Origin: CAYVZZ01 sp964456185
Lineage (GTDB): Bacteria > Pseudomonadota > Gammaproteobacteria > Pseudomonadales > Alcanivoracaceae
Length of the DNA: 21,019 nt
Direction of reading: 5' to 3'
Assembly: GCA_964456185.1 (NCBI GenBank)
Contig: CAYVZZ010000036.1
Coordinates: 1 to 21,019, forward strand
Positions 15,276 to 21,019 of this stretch are shown piece after piece; position 1 is the first letter of the stretch; each line of letters begins with the position of its first letter. Both the position numbers and the translations under genes were made by a program. The notes under the pieces are model-generated. The model worked only from the letters and a program-made list of their open reading frames with translations, was not told the DNA's origin and made no database searches.

Positions 15276-15284
15276 AGTATCGCA
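15276..15284 (-). promoter_or_regulatory. Possible extended -10 promoter for the protease gene
   Basis: The minus strand reads TGC-GATACT (15284-15276), an extended -10 form without a good -35 box. It would start transcription about 55 bases before the ATG at 15213, which agrees with rejecting the upstream start at 15285. A short hairpin, CAGCT-CACA-AGCTG (15245-15258), falls in the leader. The 93 bases between here and the tRNA show nothing else clear. Confidence 0.33.
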
Positions 15285-15378
15285 CAAAAAATGGACAAGC
15301 GGACGGAATTTAATGGTCTTTTACGAGGCGAACGAGACCTGGTTCACAAAACGTTAACAGTGAGAATAAACGAAGAGA

Positions 15379-15455
15379 TGGTAGCTACGGGTGGACTTGA
15401 ACCACCGACCTCGGCATTATGAGTGCCGCGCTCTAACCAGCTGAGCTACGTAGCC
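15379..15455 (-). tRNA. tRNA-Met (elongator, anticodon CAT)
   Basis: A full cloverleaf of 77 bases with encoded CCA reads on the minus strand. The acceptor is GGCTACG/CGTAGCT, the D arm GCTC...GAGC, the anticodon stem CGGCA/TGCCG around loop CTCATAA (anticodon CAT), and the T arm GGTGG/CCACC with loop TTCAAGT. The body is close to E. coli elongator tRNA-Met (GGCTACGTAGCTCAG start), not the initiator or tRNA-Ile2. The first acceptor pair is G1-U72, a wobble, where E. coli has G-C. Confidence 0.96.
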
Positions 15456-15504
15456 ATTGTTGCATCGGAAGGCCGACAAAATAGAGTGTTTGTCGAGGTC
15501 GCGA

Positions 15505-15534
15505 ATTGTCCTTGAGAGTGGGCTTTCTGTCAAG
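15505..15534 (-). promoter_or_regulatory. Likely promoter of the tRNA-Met gene
   Basis: Minus strand: TTGACA (15534-15529), a 17-base spacer and GACAAT (15510-15505). The mature tRNA begins about 50 bases downstream. A 7-bp inverted repeat, CGACAAA (15474-15480) and TTTGTCG (15489-15495), lies in the leader and may fold in the precursor. Confidence 0.5.
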
Positions 15535-15606
15535 CTGATGTGTGCATTTACTGGGCAGTTTCATGGTTTATTACGCTGCTGCTTTAGTGCACCGATTGAA
15601 CAAAAC

Positions 15607-15641
15607 AAAAAAGGCGGCACCTTTTGGGTGCCGCCTTTTTT
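15607..15641. terminator. Bidirectional rho-independent terminator after isocitrate lyase
   Basis: The stem is AAAAAAGGCGGCACC (15607-15621), the loop TTTTG, and the return strand GGTGCCGCCTTTTTT (15627-15641). A GC-rich core with A/T runs on both sides works on either strand. It begins 22 bases after the isocitrate lyase stop and isolates that gene from the tRNA. Confidence 0.93.
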
Positions 15642-15663
15642 ATACTACCTTGAACCGGCCGGA

Positions 15664-17262
15664 TTAGTCGGCGTCGAATTGGTTCATGGTGTTCTTTTTA
15701 CCGCCTGCTTTAAGGGCAGCGTCACCAGCGAAGTAACCTTTGTGGTCGTCACCGATGTCGGTGCCGGCCATGGTTTGGTGCTTCACGGTAGCGATGCCAC
15801 GACGGATTTCTTTACGCTGCACGTCGCGAACATACTTGAGCATGCCTTCTTCGCCGAAGTAGCCGGAGGCCAGTTCGTCGGTAGACAGGGCAACAGTGTG
15901 GTAAGTCGGCAGAGTCACCAAGTGGTGGAAGATGCCGGCTTTGGCTGCGCCGTCTTTCTGGAAGTTTTGCGCAACAACGTCGGCCGCTGTGTCCAGCTCG
16001 GTGCCGTCGTACTTGCTGCTCATTAGCTTCTCGCGATCGTAGGCAGAAACGTCTTTGCCTTCTTCTTTCCACTTGTCGAATACTTGCTGACGGAAGTTCA
16101 GAGTCCAGTTGAAAGACGGGCTGTTGTTGTAAACCAGCTTGGCTTTTGGCTCTTCTTCACGGATGCGGTCAACCATGTGGGCAATGTGGCTAACGTTCGG
16201 GGTCGGAGTTTCGATCCAGATGAGGTCAGCGCCATTGCGCAGGGCAGTTACGCAGTCAAGAACAACACGATCGACGTTAGTGCCTTTGCGGAATTGGAAC
16301 AGGTTGTTCGGCAGACGAACCGGCTTGATCAGCTTACCGGCAGTTTTAACCAGCAGGTCGCCGTTTTCAACTTGGCTCAGGTCGGTGACTTCGTCGCCGT
16401 CCAAGAAGGCGTTGTATTGGTCGCCCAAGTCGCCTTCTTTAGCAGAGTAAGCGATTTGCTTGGTCAGGCCAGCACCTTCGGAGTCGGTACGGGCAACAAT
16501 GATGCCGTCTTCAACACCCAGCTCCAAGAAAGCGTAACGGATAGCGTTCAGCTTGGAGATGAAGTCAACGTGAGGAACAGTTACTTTACCGTCCTGGTGG
16601 CCACACTGCTTTTCGTCAGATACTTGGTTTTCGATCTGCAGGGCACAAGCACCGGCTTTAATCATGCGCTTGGCGAGCAGGTAAGTAGCTTCCGGGTTAC
16701 CGAAACCGGCGTCGATGTCGGCAATAATCGGCACAACGTGAGTTTCGAAGTTGTCGATTTGGTCGATCAACTCTTTTTCTTTGGCAGAATCGCCAGCTTC
16801 ACGCGCTTCGTCCAGTGCGCGGAACAGGTGATTCAGTTCCCAAGCGTCGGCTTCTTTCAGGAAGTCGTATTGCTCTTCGATCAGATCCGGCACAACGGTC
16901 TTTTCGTGCATGGATTGGTCAGGGAGAGGACCAAACTTGGAGCGAGTTGCCGCTACCATCCAGCCGGACATGTAGAGGTATTTACGCTTGGTGGTGTTGA
17001 AGTGCTTCTTAACAGAAATCATTTTCTGTTGAGCGATGAAACCGTGCCAAGTGCCCAAAGATTGTGTGTACTTGGAGCTGTCGGCGTCGTAAGCAGCCAT
17101 GTCTTCGCGCATGATTTTCGCGGTGTACTTGGCGATATCCAGACCGGTTTTGAAGCGGTTTTGGAGCTGCATGCGGACAGCGCTTTCCGGGTTGATGGCA
17201 GCCCAGGACTTGTTGCTGTCGATCAAAGGCTTGAGCGCCTCAATGTCTTTTGTATAGGACAT
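15664..17262 (-). CDS. aceA: Isocitrate lyase
   Basis: It cleaves isocitrate to succinate and glyoxylate, the first step of the glyoxylate shunt used for growth on acetate or fatty acids. The 532-residue length and the signature KQCGH (residues 218-222, catalytic C220) belong to the long Pseudomonas/Acinetobacter-type enzymes. The metal-binding segment ADIDAGFGNPEATY (181-194) and WIETPTPNVSHIAHMV are also present. I chose the ATG at 17262 because GAGGAAT lies eight bases upstream; the frame is open to 17352. It stands alone, with its own terminator and its own upstream region. Malate synthase is not in the window. Confidence 0.96.
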   Translation of the reverse strand: MSYTKDIEALKPLIDSNKSWAAINPESAVRMQLQNRFKTGLDIAKYTAKIMREDMAAYDADSSKYTQSLGTWHGFIAQQKMISVKKHFNTTKRKYLYMSGWMVAATRSKFGPLPDQSMHEKTVVPDLIEEQYDFLKEADAWELNHLFRALDEAREAGDSAKEKELIDQIDNFETHVVPIIADIDAGFGNPEATYLLAKRMIKAGACALQIENQVSDEKQCGHQDGKVTVPHVDFISKLNAIRYAFLELGVEDGIIVARTDSEGAGLTKQIAYSAKEGDLGDQYNAFLDGDEVTDLSQVENGDLLVKTAGKLIKPVRLPNNLFQFRKGTNVDRVVLDCVTALRNGADLIWIETPTPNVSHIAHMVDRIREEEPKAKLVYNNSPSFNWTLNFRQQVFDKWKEEGKDVSAYDREKLMSSKYDGTELDTAADVVAQNFQKDGAAKAGIFHHLVTLPTYHTVALSTDELASGYFGEEGMLKYVRDVQRKEIRRGIATVKHQTMAGTDIGDDHKGYFAGDAALKAGGKKNTMNQFDAD

Positions 17263-17291
17263 GATCATTCCTCGTTGAGTGGATTTTGCCG

Positions 17292-17324
17292 GACGTCGAC
17301 ACGTCTCAGTGGGTGCGCATTCTA
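17292..17324 (-). promoter_or_regulatory. Possible promoter and small dyad upstream of isocitrate lyase
   Basis: TAGAAT (17324-17319 on the minus strand) matches the -10 consensus at five of six positions; no strong -35 box is seen. Downstream, an inverted repeat, GACGT (17292-17296) and ACGTC (17301-17305), lies in the leader and could bind a regulator. The 141 bases between aceA and yibQ contain no clear terminator for the latter. Confidence 0.35.
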
Positions 17325-17403
17325 TCGAGAATTGCGCCATAAAGGAAATCAATGTAATTAATTGTGGGTATTTGTGAAATGAATGTGGTGATGTGGCAGC
17401 AGG

Positions 17404-18138
17404 TTAACGCGGTTGAGGCAGGAGCTTGGACACGGGCACTAGCTGAATGCGAGATTGCTTGAGCAGAGGTAATACCTGCTGGAGATACTGAATGGTGACC
17501 GGGTAGGGATGGCCAATGGCAATGGCCGAGCCACGTTGACGTGCAATGTCCAGCAGTCGGTTAAATTGCTGGTTGATGGCGGCTAGGTTTTGCTGGTTAT
17601 CCAGGAAAATATCGCGCGAACGGGTGGGGATGCCGGCTTGCTTGGCCATTTTACCGGCGACCGAGTGTGAGGTGGTGAGGCTGTCAATGAAAAATAGGTG
17701 TTGCTTGGCTAATGATTGCATCAGCCAGCGCATGGGTTGTTTTTCACTGGTAAGCAGGCTGCCCATATGATTGTTCAGGCCGACTGCATGCGGTAAGCGC
17801 TGAACGGCATCGTTAACAATAGTATGGATTTCCGCTTGGCTGACGCCATCGTGCAATCCGCCCGGGTCCAGTGGACGATGATCGATGGTGGCCATGGGCA
17901 GGTGAATAAGCAGCTGTTTTCCACTGGCGTGGATGGCACGAGCCATGCGATTGGCGTGTGGTGCGTCGGGGATGACCGAGCAGGTTAGTGCGTAGGGTAG
18001 GTTGATAATCGCTCGGTCATTATGTTGCTGATAACCGAAATCATCGATAATGATGGCGATGCGCGGTTGAGCAAAGCAGTGGTTGCCGAGGACAAGGCAA
18101 ACCAGCAGGAAGAGCGGCCGCAGTCTCTTTCCGATCAC
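17404..18138 (-). CDS. yibQ: Divergent polysaccharide deacetylase family protein (YibQ/DUF610)
   Basis: A periplasmic or exported protein of 244 residues with a signal peptide (LFLLVCLVLGNHCFAQ). The deacetylase-like barrel shows IAIIIDDFGYQ (metal-site Asp pair), LLIHLPM, GLNNHMGSLLT and FFIDSLT. These are the usual motifs of the divergent family, whose substrate is not established. The GTG start overlaps the ctpA stop by four bases (GTGA), so the genes are translationally coupled. The order envC-ctpA-yibQ is common in gammaproteobacteria. Confidence 0.9.
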   Translation of the reverse strand: MIGKRLRPLFLLVCLVLGNHCFAQPRIAIIIDDFGYQQHNDRAIINLPYALTCSVIPDAPHANRMARAIHASGKQLLIHLPMATIDHRPLDPGGLHDGVSQAEIHTIVNDAVQRLPHAVGLNNHMGSLLTSEKQPMRWLMQSLAKQHLFFIDSLTTSHSVAGKMAKQAGIPTRSRDIFLDNQQNLAAINQQFNRLLDIARQRGSAIAIGHPYPVTIQYLQQVLPLLKQSRIQLVPVSKLLPQPR

Positions 18139-19442
18139 GATTTATGCGCCAAATGAGCCGCTTTCAATAAAGAAAGCCCTTGGTATAAGGTAAAGTCATT
18201 GCGTTTGAGTTGTCGCATGGCCTGATTGCTAGCCGGATGCGCTGTGGGAGTTTGACGGTTGGCAAGGTGATTGGGTAAGTCCGCCTCGCGCAGTGAGTTG
18301 TTGTCGGGCTGCAGCTTGACGATTGCCGCATCAAGGTTGATGTCGGGCTGGATGCCTTCCGCTTGAATAGAGCGGCCGCTGGGCGTGTAGTAACGGGCGA
18401 TGGTGAGCTTAAGAGCGTGTTTGTCGTCTAATGGCACCACCGATTGCACCGAGCCTTTACCAAAAGTGCGTTGCCCCGCAATGACGGCGCGGTGTTGATC
18501 TTGTAATGCACCCGATACAATTTCGGCGGCGCTAGCCGTGCCGGCATTCACCAACACGACAAGAGGGAGGCCGTGCAGCATATCGCCCGGTGTCGCACTG
18601 AAGTTGACGCGACTGGCAGCATCGCGCCCCTGGGTGTAAACAATCAGACCGTCATTAAGAAAGTAATCGGCAGTTTGCACAGCAGCACGCAACACACCGC
18701 CCGGGTTGTTGCGCAGGTCGAGCACCAGGCCATAAAAAGGTTGGTGTTGGCTGAGCTTGGTTAGCGCCGCTTTAACGGCCTTGGCCGTGTTGTCTTGAAA
18801 CTGGGTAATGCGCAGATAGCCATAGCCGGGGGCTAGCATGTGGTGTTTTACGCTTTTTAGCTCAATGGTGGCGCGCGTGAGGGTGACGTCAATGGGAGCG
18901 TCCTGCCCGGAACGATCGAGTGTAAGCTGTACTTTGCTGCCGACTGATCCGCGTAGTAGCTCGACGACATCCTGCAGGTTTTTACCGCGAATGGGCTGAT
19001 CGTCAATGGCTAAGATAATGTCGCCGGGTTGAATATTGGCCTTGCCAGCGGGCGTGTCATCTAGCGGTGTGATGATGCGAATATGGCCGTCTTGCTGGGT
19101 GATGCGGATACCGAGGCCGCCGAAATGGCCATTGGTGATGGTCTCCAAATGCGTTAGTCGTTCACCCGTTAACCAAGCAGAATGCGGGTCAAGCGAATCC
19201 ACCATGCCTTCGATAGCGTGTTTAATGAGTGTCTTGTTATCGGTAGTCGAGACGTAATTTTGCCGAATTAGCGTCAGCACGCGGGCAAAGTTGCGTAAGG
19301 CGTGCACCGGAATGCCGTTATCGAATACCGGTTGTACGGTAGCGGGCGTTGACGGGGCAGAATCGGTTTGGGGATCGGCCTGAGCAGCGAGACTTACCAA
19401 GACTAGCGGCAAGCAAAGCAGCAAACGAAAGAAGAGCGACAT
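18135..19442 (-). CDS. ctpA: S41-family carboxyl-terminal processing peptidase
   Basis: A periplasmic serine protease of 435 residues that trims or degrades envelope proteins. The signal peptide is FFRLLLCLPLVLVSLAAQA. A PDZ domain (about 105-180, FGGLGIRITQQDG, GDIILAIDDQPI) precedes the protease core. The catalytic Ser is S304 in NAGTASAAEIVSGALQD and the general-base Lys is K329 in TFGKGSVQ. The family uses a Ser-Lys dyad. The ATG is preceded by the strong site AAGGAAAGG. In relatives such peptidases regulate peptidoglycan hydrolases, consistent with the neighbouring envC. Confidence 0.94.
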   Translation of the reverse strand: MSLFFRLLLCLPLVLVSLAAQADPQTDSAPSTPATVQPVFDNGIPVHALRNFARVLTLIRQNYVSTTDNKTLIKHAIEGMVDSLDPHSAWLTGERLTHLETITNGHFGGLGIRITQQDGHIRIITPLDDTPAGKANIQPGDIILAIDDQPIRGKNLQDVVELLRGSVGSKVQLTLDRSGQDAPIDVTLTRATIELKSVKHHMLAPGYGYLRITQFQDNTAKAVKAALTKLSQHQPFYGLVLDLRNNPGGVLRAAVQTADYFLNDGLIVYTQGRDAASRVNFSATPGDMLHGLPLVVLVNAGTASAAEIVSGALQDQHRAVIAGQRTFGKGSVQSVVPLDDKHALKLTIARYYTPSGRSIQAEGIQPDINLDAAIVKLQPDNNSLREADLPNHLANRQTPTAHPASNQAMRQLKRNDFTLYQGLSLLKAAHLAHKS

Positions 19443-19469
19443 AAGACCTTTCCTTAGTGTGAATTTGGA

Positions 19470-19516
19470 GACTCTCTGAACGAGTCCTAGCGGCCGCAGG
19501 CCTTGTTCAGAGAGTC
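19470..19516. repeat. Long inverted repeat between envC and ctpA
   Basis: A perfect 12-bp inverted repeat, GACTCTCTGAAC (19470-19481) and GTTCAGAGAGTC (19505-19516), encloses 23 bases containing GCGGCCGC. It overlaps the last codons of envC (GTL-stop). There is no T run, so it looks more like an RNA-processing, stabilising or attenuating hairpin than a simple terminator. Confidence 0.75.
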
Positions 19517-20661
19517 CCTAGTGTAACACGCGCATTACACCAGTGTGACGGGTTAACCGGGCGACCATTGTGGCGAATCGCAAAGTATAAACCCGGCTGT
19601 CGGTGTCCGCCCGATTGCCCCACATGCGCGATGATGTCACCGGCTTCTACCCAGTCGCCTACGCGACGTGTGAGGTCACGGTTGAAGCCGTAAAGGGTCA
19701 TGTAGCCCTGCCCCTGATCAATGATGGTCAGCAGCCCGTATCCGGGTAGCCAGTCGGCGTAAATGACGCGCCCGGGGTAGATAGCGCGCACCGGATCACC
19801 ACGTTTCCCTTTGATGATTACGCCGCCCCAACGGGAGCTGGCGCTACGCCGCGAATGAAAATGCACGACTAACTCGCCTCGCAGCGGCCAAGGCAGGCGA
19901 TGATCGAGTTGTGAGAAGGGAATGCCGCCCAAGTTGGCTGGAATATCTTGAATAAGCTGGTGCATATCGGCCAGTAGTTTCTCCAAGCGTTCACGGTCGG
20001 CTTTGAGCTGTTTAAGTTGTTGTTGCTGACTGCTGTATTTTTGATCCAGCTTGGCGATTAGCGTTTGGCGCTCATCACGTGCCTGCTGCATTTTGCGTTG
20101 CTGGACATCCAGCTTATGTTGGTTTTTCTGGATTTGCCGCTTGGCGGCCAGTAGCTGCTCAGAAACGGCTTGCAGTTGCTTTAGGCTGTCGGCCAATGCC
20201 TTGATACGCTGGCTGGCGGCTTTGCCGATGTATTTTTGGTATTGAAGCTGGCGGGCAATAAGTGCCGGGTCTTGTTGGTTGAGTAATAATTTGAGACGCG
20301 CCTCGCCGCCAGTTAAATAGCGTTGTCGCAAGAGTTGCGTTAACGCCTGTACCTGCGTTTTCTTCTGGCGAATGAGCTGCTTTTGTTGCTGTTGCAGCTT
20401 GGTGTAATGCGCTCGGTTTTTTTGCTGTTGCTGTTCGAGCTGTTGTTGTTTTTTGCTGAGTGCGGCAATGCGGTTGGCAATGTCATGCAGGGCGGCCTGG
20501 GCATCACTGCGGTCTTCCACCGTGTCTGCCATGTTTTCTTGCAGCTCGCGAATATTCTCCTTAAGGGCTTCAAGCTGTTCGGGCGAAGGTTGCTTGGCTA
20601 GCGATAAGGGCGCTAGCACCAAACACAGCAGGGCAGAGACAAGAATAAAAAACGATTGCAT
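19507..20661 (-). CDS. envC: EnvC-like murein hydrolase activator (coiled coil plus degenerate M23/LytM domain)
   Basis: It activates periplasmic amidases (AmiA/AmiB type in E. coli) at the division site. The 384-residue protein has a signal peptide (FFILVSALLCLVLAPLSLA), a long Gln/Lys-rich coiled coil (about residues 25-245), and a C-terminal LytM domain starting near LPWPLRGELVVHFHSRR. The catalytic metal ligands of active M23 peptidases are missing: RWGGVIIKG replaces the HxxxD region, LYGFN the LYAH and GLYFAIR the HxH strand. This is the expected non-catalytic form. It is the first gene of the envC-ctpA-yibQ unit. Confidence 0.94.
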   Translation of the reverse strand: MQSFFILVSALLCLVLAPLSLAKQPSPEQLEALKENIRELQENMADTVEDRSDAQAALHDIANRIAALSKKQQQLEQQQQKNRAHYTKLQQQQKQLIRQKKTQVQALTQLLRQRYLTGGEARLKLLLNQQDPALIARQLQYQKYIGKAASQRIKALADSLKQLQAVSEQLLAAKRQIQKNQHKLDVQQRKMQQARDERQTLIAKLDQKYSSQQQQLKQLKADRERLEKLLADMHQLIQDIPANLGGIPFSQLDHRLPWPLRGELVVHFHSRRSASSRWGGVIIKGKRGDPVRAIYPGRVIYADWLPGYGLLTIIDQGQGYMTLYGFNRDLTRRVGDWVEAGDIIAHVGQSGGHRQPGLYFAIRHNGRPVNPSHWCNARVTLGTL

Positions 20662-20699
20662 GGATGGCGGTTTCCGGCTCGCTAACGGCGTGTGCGCCT

Positions 20700-20728
20700 A
20701 CAGTATCGGCTGGGAGAAAATTTGCCAA
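20700..20728 (-). promoter_or_regulatory. Possible promoter for envC
   Basis: Minus strand: TTGGCA (20728-20723), a 17-base spacer and TACTGT (20705-20700). The -35 box is five of six. The -10 box is weak; GATACT, two bases earlier, is an alternative. The leader to the envC ATG would be about 32 bases. Confidence 0.4.
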
Positions 20729-20787
20729 GTCGATTGGGGTGGCTTTTAACGGTGATAGGCTTTCTATCGTCTGTGGTAGATGGCGTG

Positions 20788-20793
20788 TATAAT
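20788..20793 (+). promoter_or_regulatory. -10 box for the rhodanese gene
   Basis: A consensus TATAAT lies 37 bases before the ATG at 20831. No good -35 box is visible 16-18 bases upstream. GGGAG at 20819-20823 is the likely ribosome binding site. Confidence 0.5.
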
Positions 20794-20830
20794 GCGTCCC
20801 TTTGAAAATAACCCCATCGGGAGCCAAAGC

Positions 20831-21019
20831 ATGCTCGACAAGGTTTTACTCTTCGCCGGAGCGCATCCCATATTGGTTGTTACCTTTGTGGCGCTCGTGG
20901 CGTTGTTCATTTATTTGGAGCTGCAACGTGGTGGTCAGGGCGTCACACCACAGCAGTTGTCGATGCTGATGAATCGCGAAGATGCATTGGTTATTGATCT
21001 GCGTGAAGGCGACGCGTTT
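20831..21019 (+). CDS. yibN: Membrane-anchored rhodanese-like protein, N-terminal part (runs off the window)
   Basis: Sixty-three codons are visible. A hydrophobic anchor (HPILVVTFVALVALFIYLEL) is followed by a rhodanese opening, VTPQQLSMLMNREDALVIDLREGDAF, matching the TxxxLxxLI-xxxxxVIDVR-xxxEF pattern of YibN. The active-site cysteine loop lies beyond the window. Rhodaneses of this type are inner-membrane sulfurtransferase-like proteins. In many gammaproteobacteria yibN precedes grxC and secB and lies near envC, as here, except that gpmI, often between them, is absent. Confidence 0.85.
   Translation, partial: MLDKVLLFAGAHPILVVTFVALVALFIYLELQRGGQGVTPQQLSMLMNREDALVIDLREGDAF

Noticed and set aside
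15457..16026. A 189-codon plus-strand frame starting beside the tRNA
   Set aside because: It runs through the bidirectional terminator and antisense to the isocitrate lyase end, with no ribosome binding site or motif.
16084..17361. A 425-codon open frame on the plus strand opposite isocitrate lyase
   Set aside because: It is antisense to a clearly conserved enzyme in a strongly codon-biased gene, and its translation has no recognisable motifs. Long antisense frames are expected in such genes.
1..21019. CRISPR arrays, insertion sequences, prophage or integron sites
   Set aside because: I saw no regularly spaced repeats, transposase or integrase genes, or attachment-site duplications. The tRNA 3' end is not repeated elsewhere that I could find by eye.

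Overview
The window looks like chromosomal DNA of a gammaproteobacterium. The evidence is the 532-residue isocitrate lyase of the long Pseudomonas/Oceanospirillales type, the block of envC, ctpA, yibQ and a yibN-like rhodanese gene, a MarR-controlled EmrAB pump with its own outer-membrane channel, and a GlyGly-CTERM protease. I cannot name the species. A run of ten N bases (3375-3384) shows that this is a draft scaffold. Both end genes are cut by the window.

Region by region. 1-750: the tail of a membrane protein and an unrecognised 78-residue protein, both on +. 783-1981: a small minus-strand arsenic unit with a good sigma-70 promoter, a decayed arsH (one-base frameshift plus an internal loss of about 40 codons) and an intact thioredoxin-type arsC. 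1993-4052: minus-strand dinB (DNA polymerase IV), preceded by a membrane protein with a degenerate GGDEF domain that contains the assembly gap. 4093-9677: a tightly packed minus-strand operon, marR - outer-membrane channel - emrA - emrB, followed by a SAM-dependent methyltransferase. A 7-bp inverted repeat lies between the -35 and -10 boxes upstream of marR and suggests autorepression.

9940-13370: a plus-strand operon closed by a strong terminator. It holds a Tat-type lipoprotein binding protein, an ABC ATPase, a permease, a NifU/IscU-like small protein that lacks the third cluster cysteine, and a cysteine-rich DsrE-like protein. This is the most unusual part of the window and looks like an uptake and handling system for a thiol-reactive or metal(loid)-like substrate. 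The substrate is unknown.

13369-15213: a secreted chymotrypsin-fold protease with a C-terminal GlyGly-CTERM tail (minus). 15379-15455: elongator tRNA-Met (minus). 15607-15641: a bidirectional terminator. 15664-17262: isocitrate lyase (minus). 17404-20661: minus-strand cell-envelope genes envC, ctpA and yibQ, with a long inverted repeat between envC and ctpA. 20831-end: the start of a membrane-anchored rhodanese (yibN-like), divergent from envC.

Working together: the Emr-type operon forms a complete drug or fatty-acid efflux pump across both membranes. EnvC, CtpA and YibQ belong to peptidoglycan and envelope maintenance. Isocitrate lyase supplies the glyoxylate shunt.
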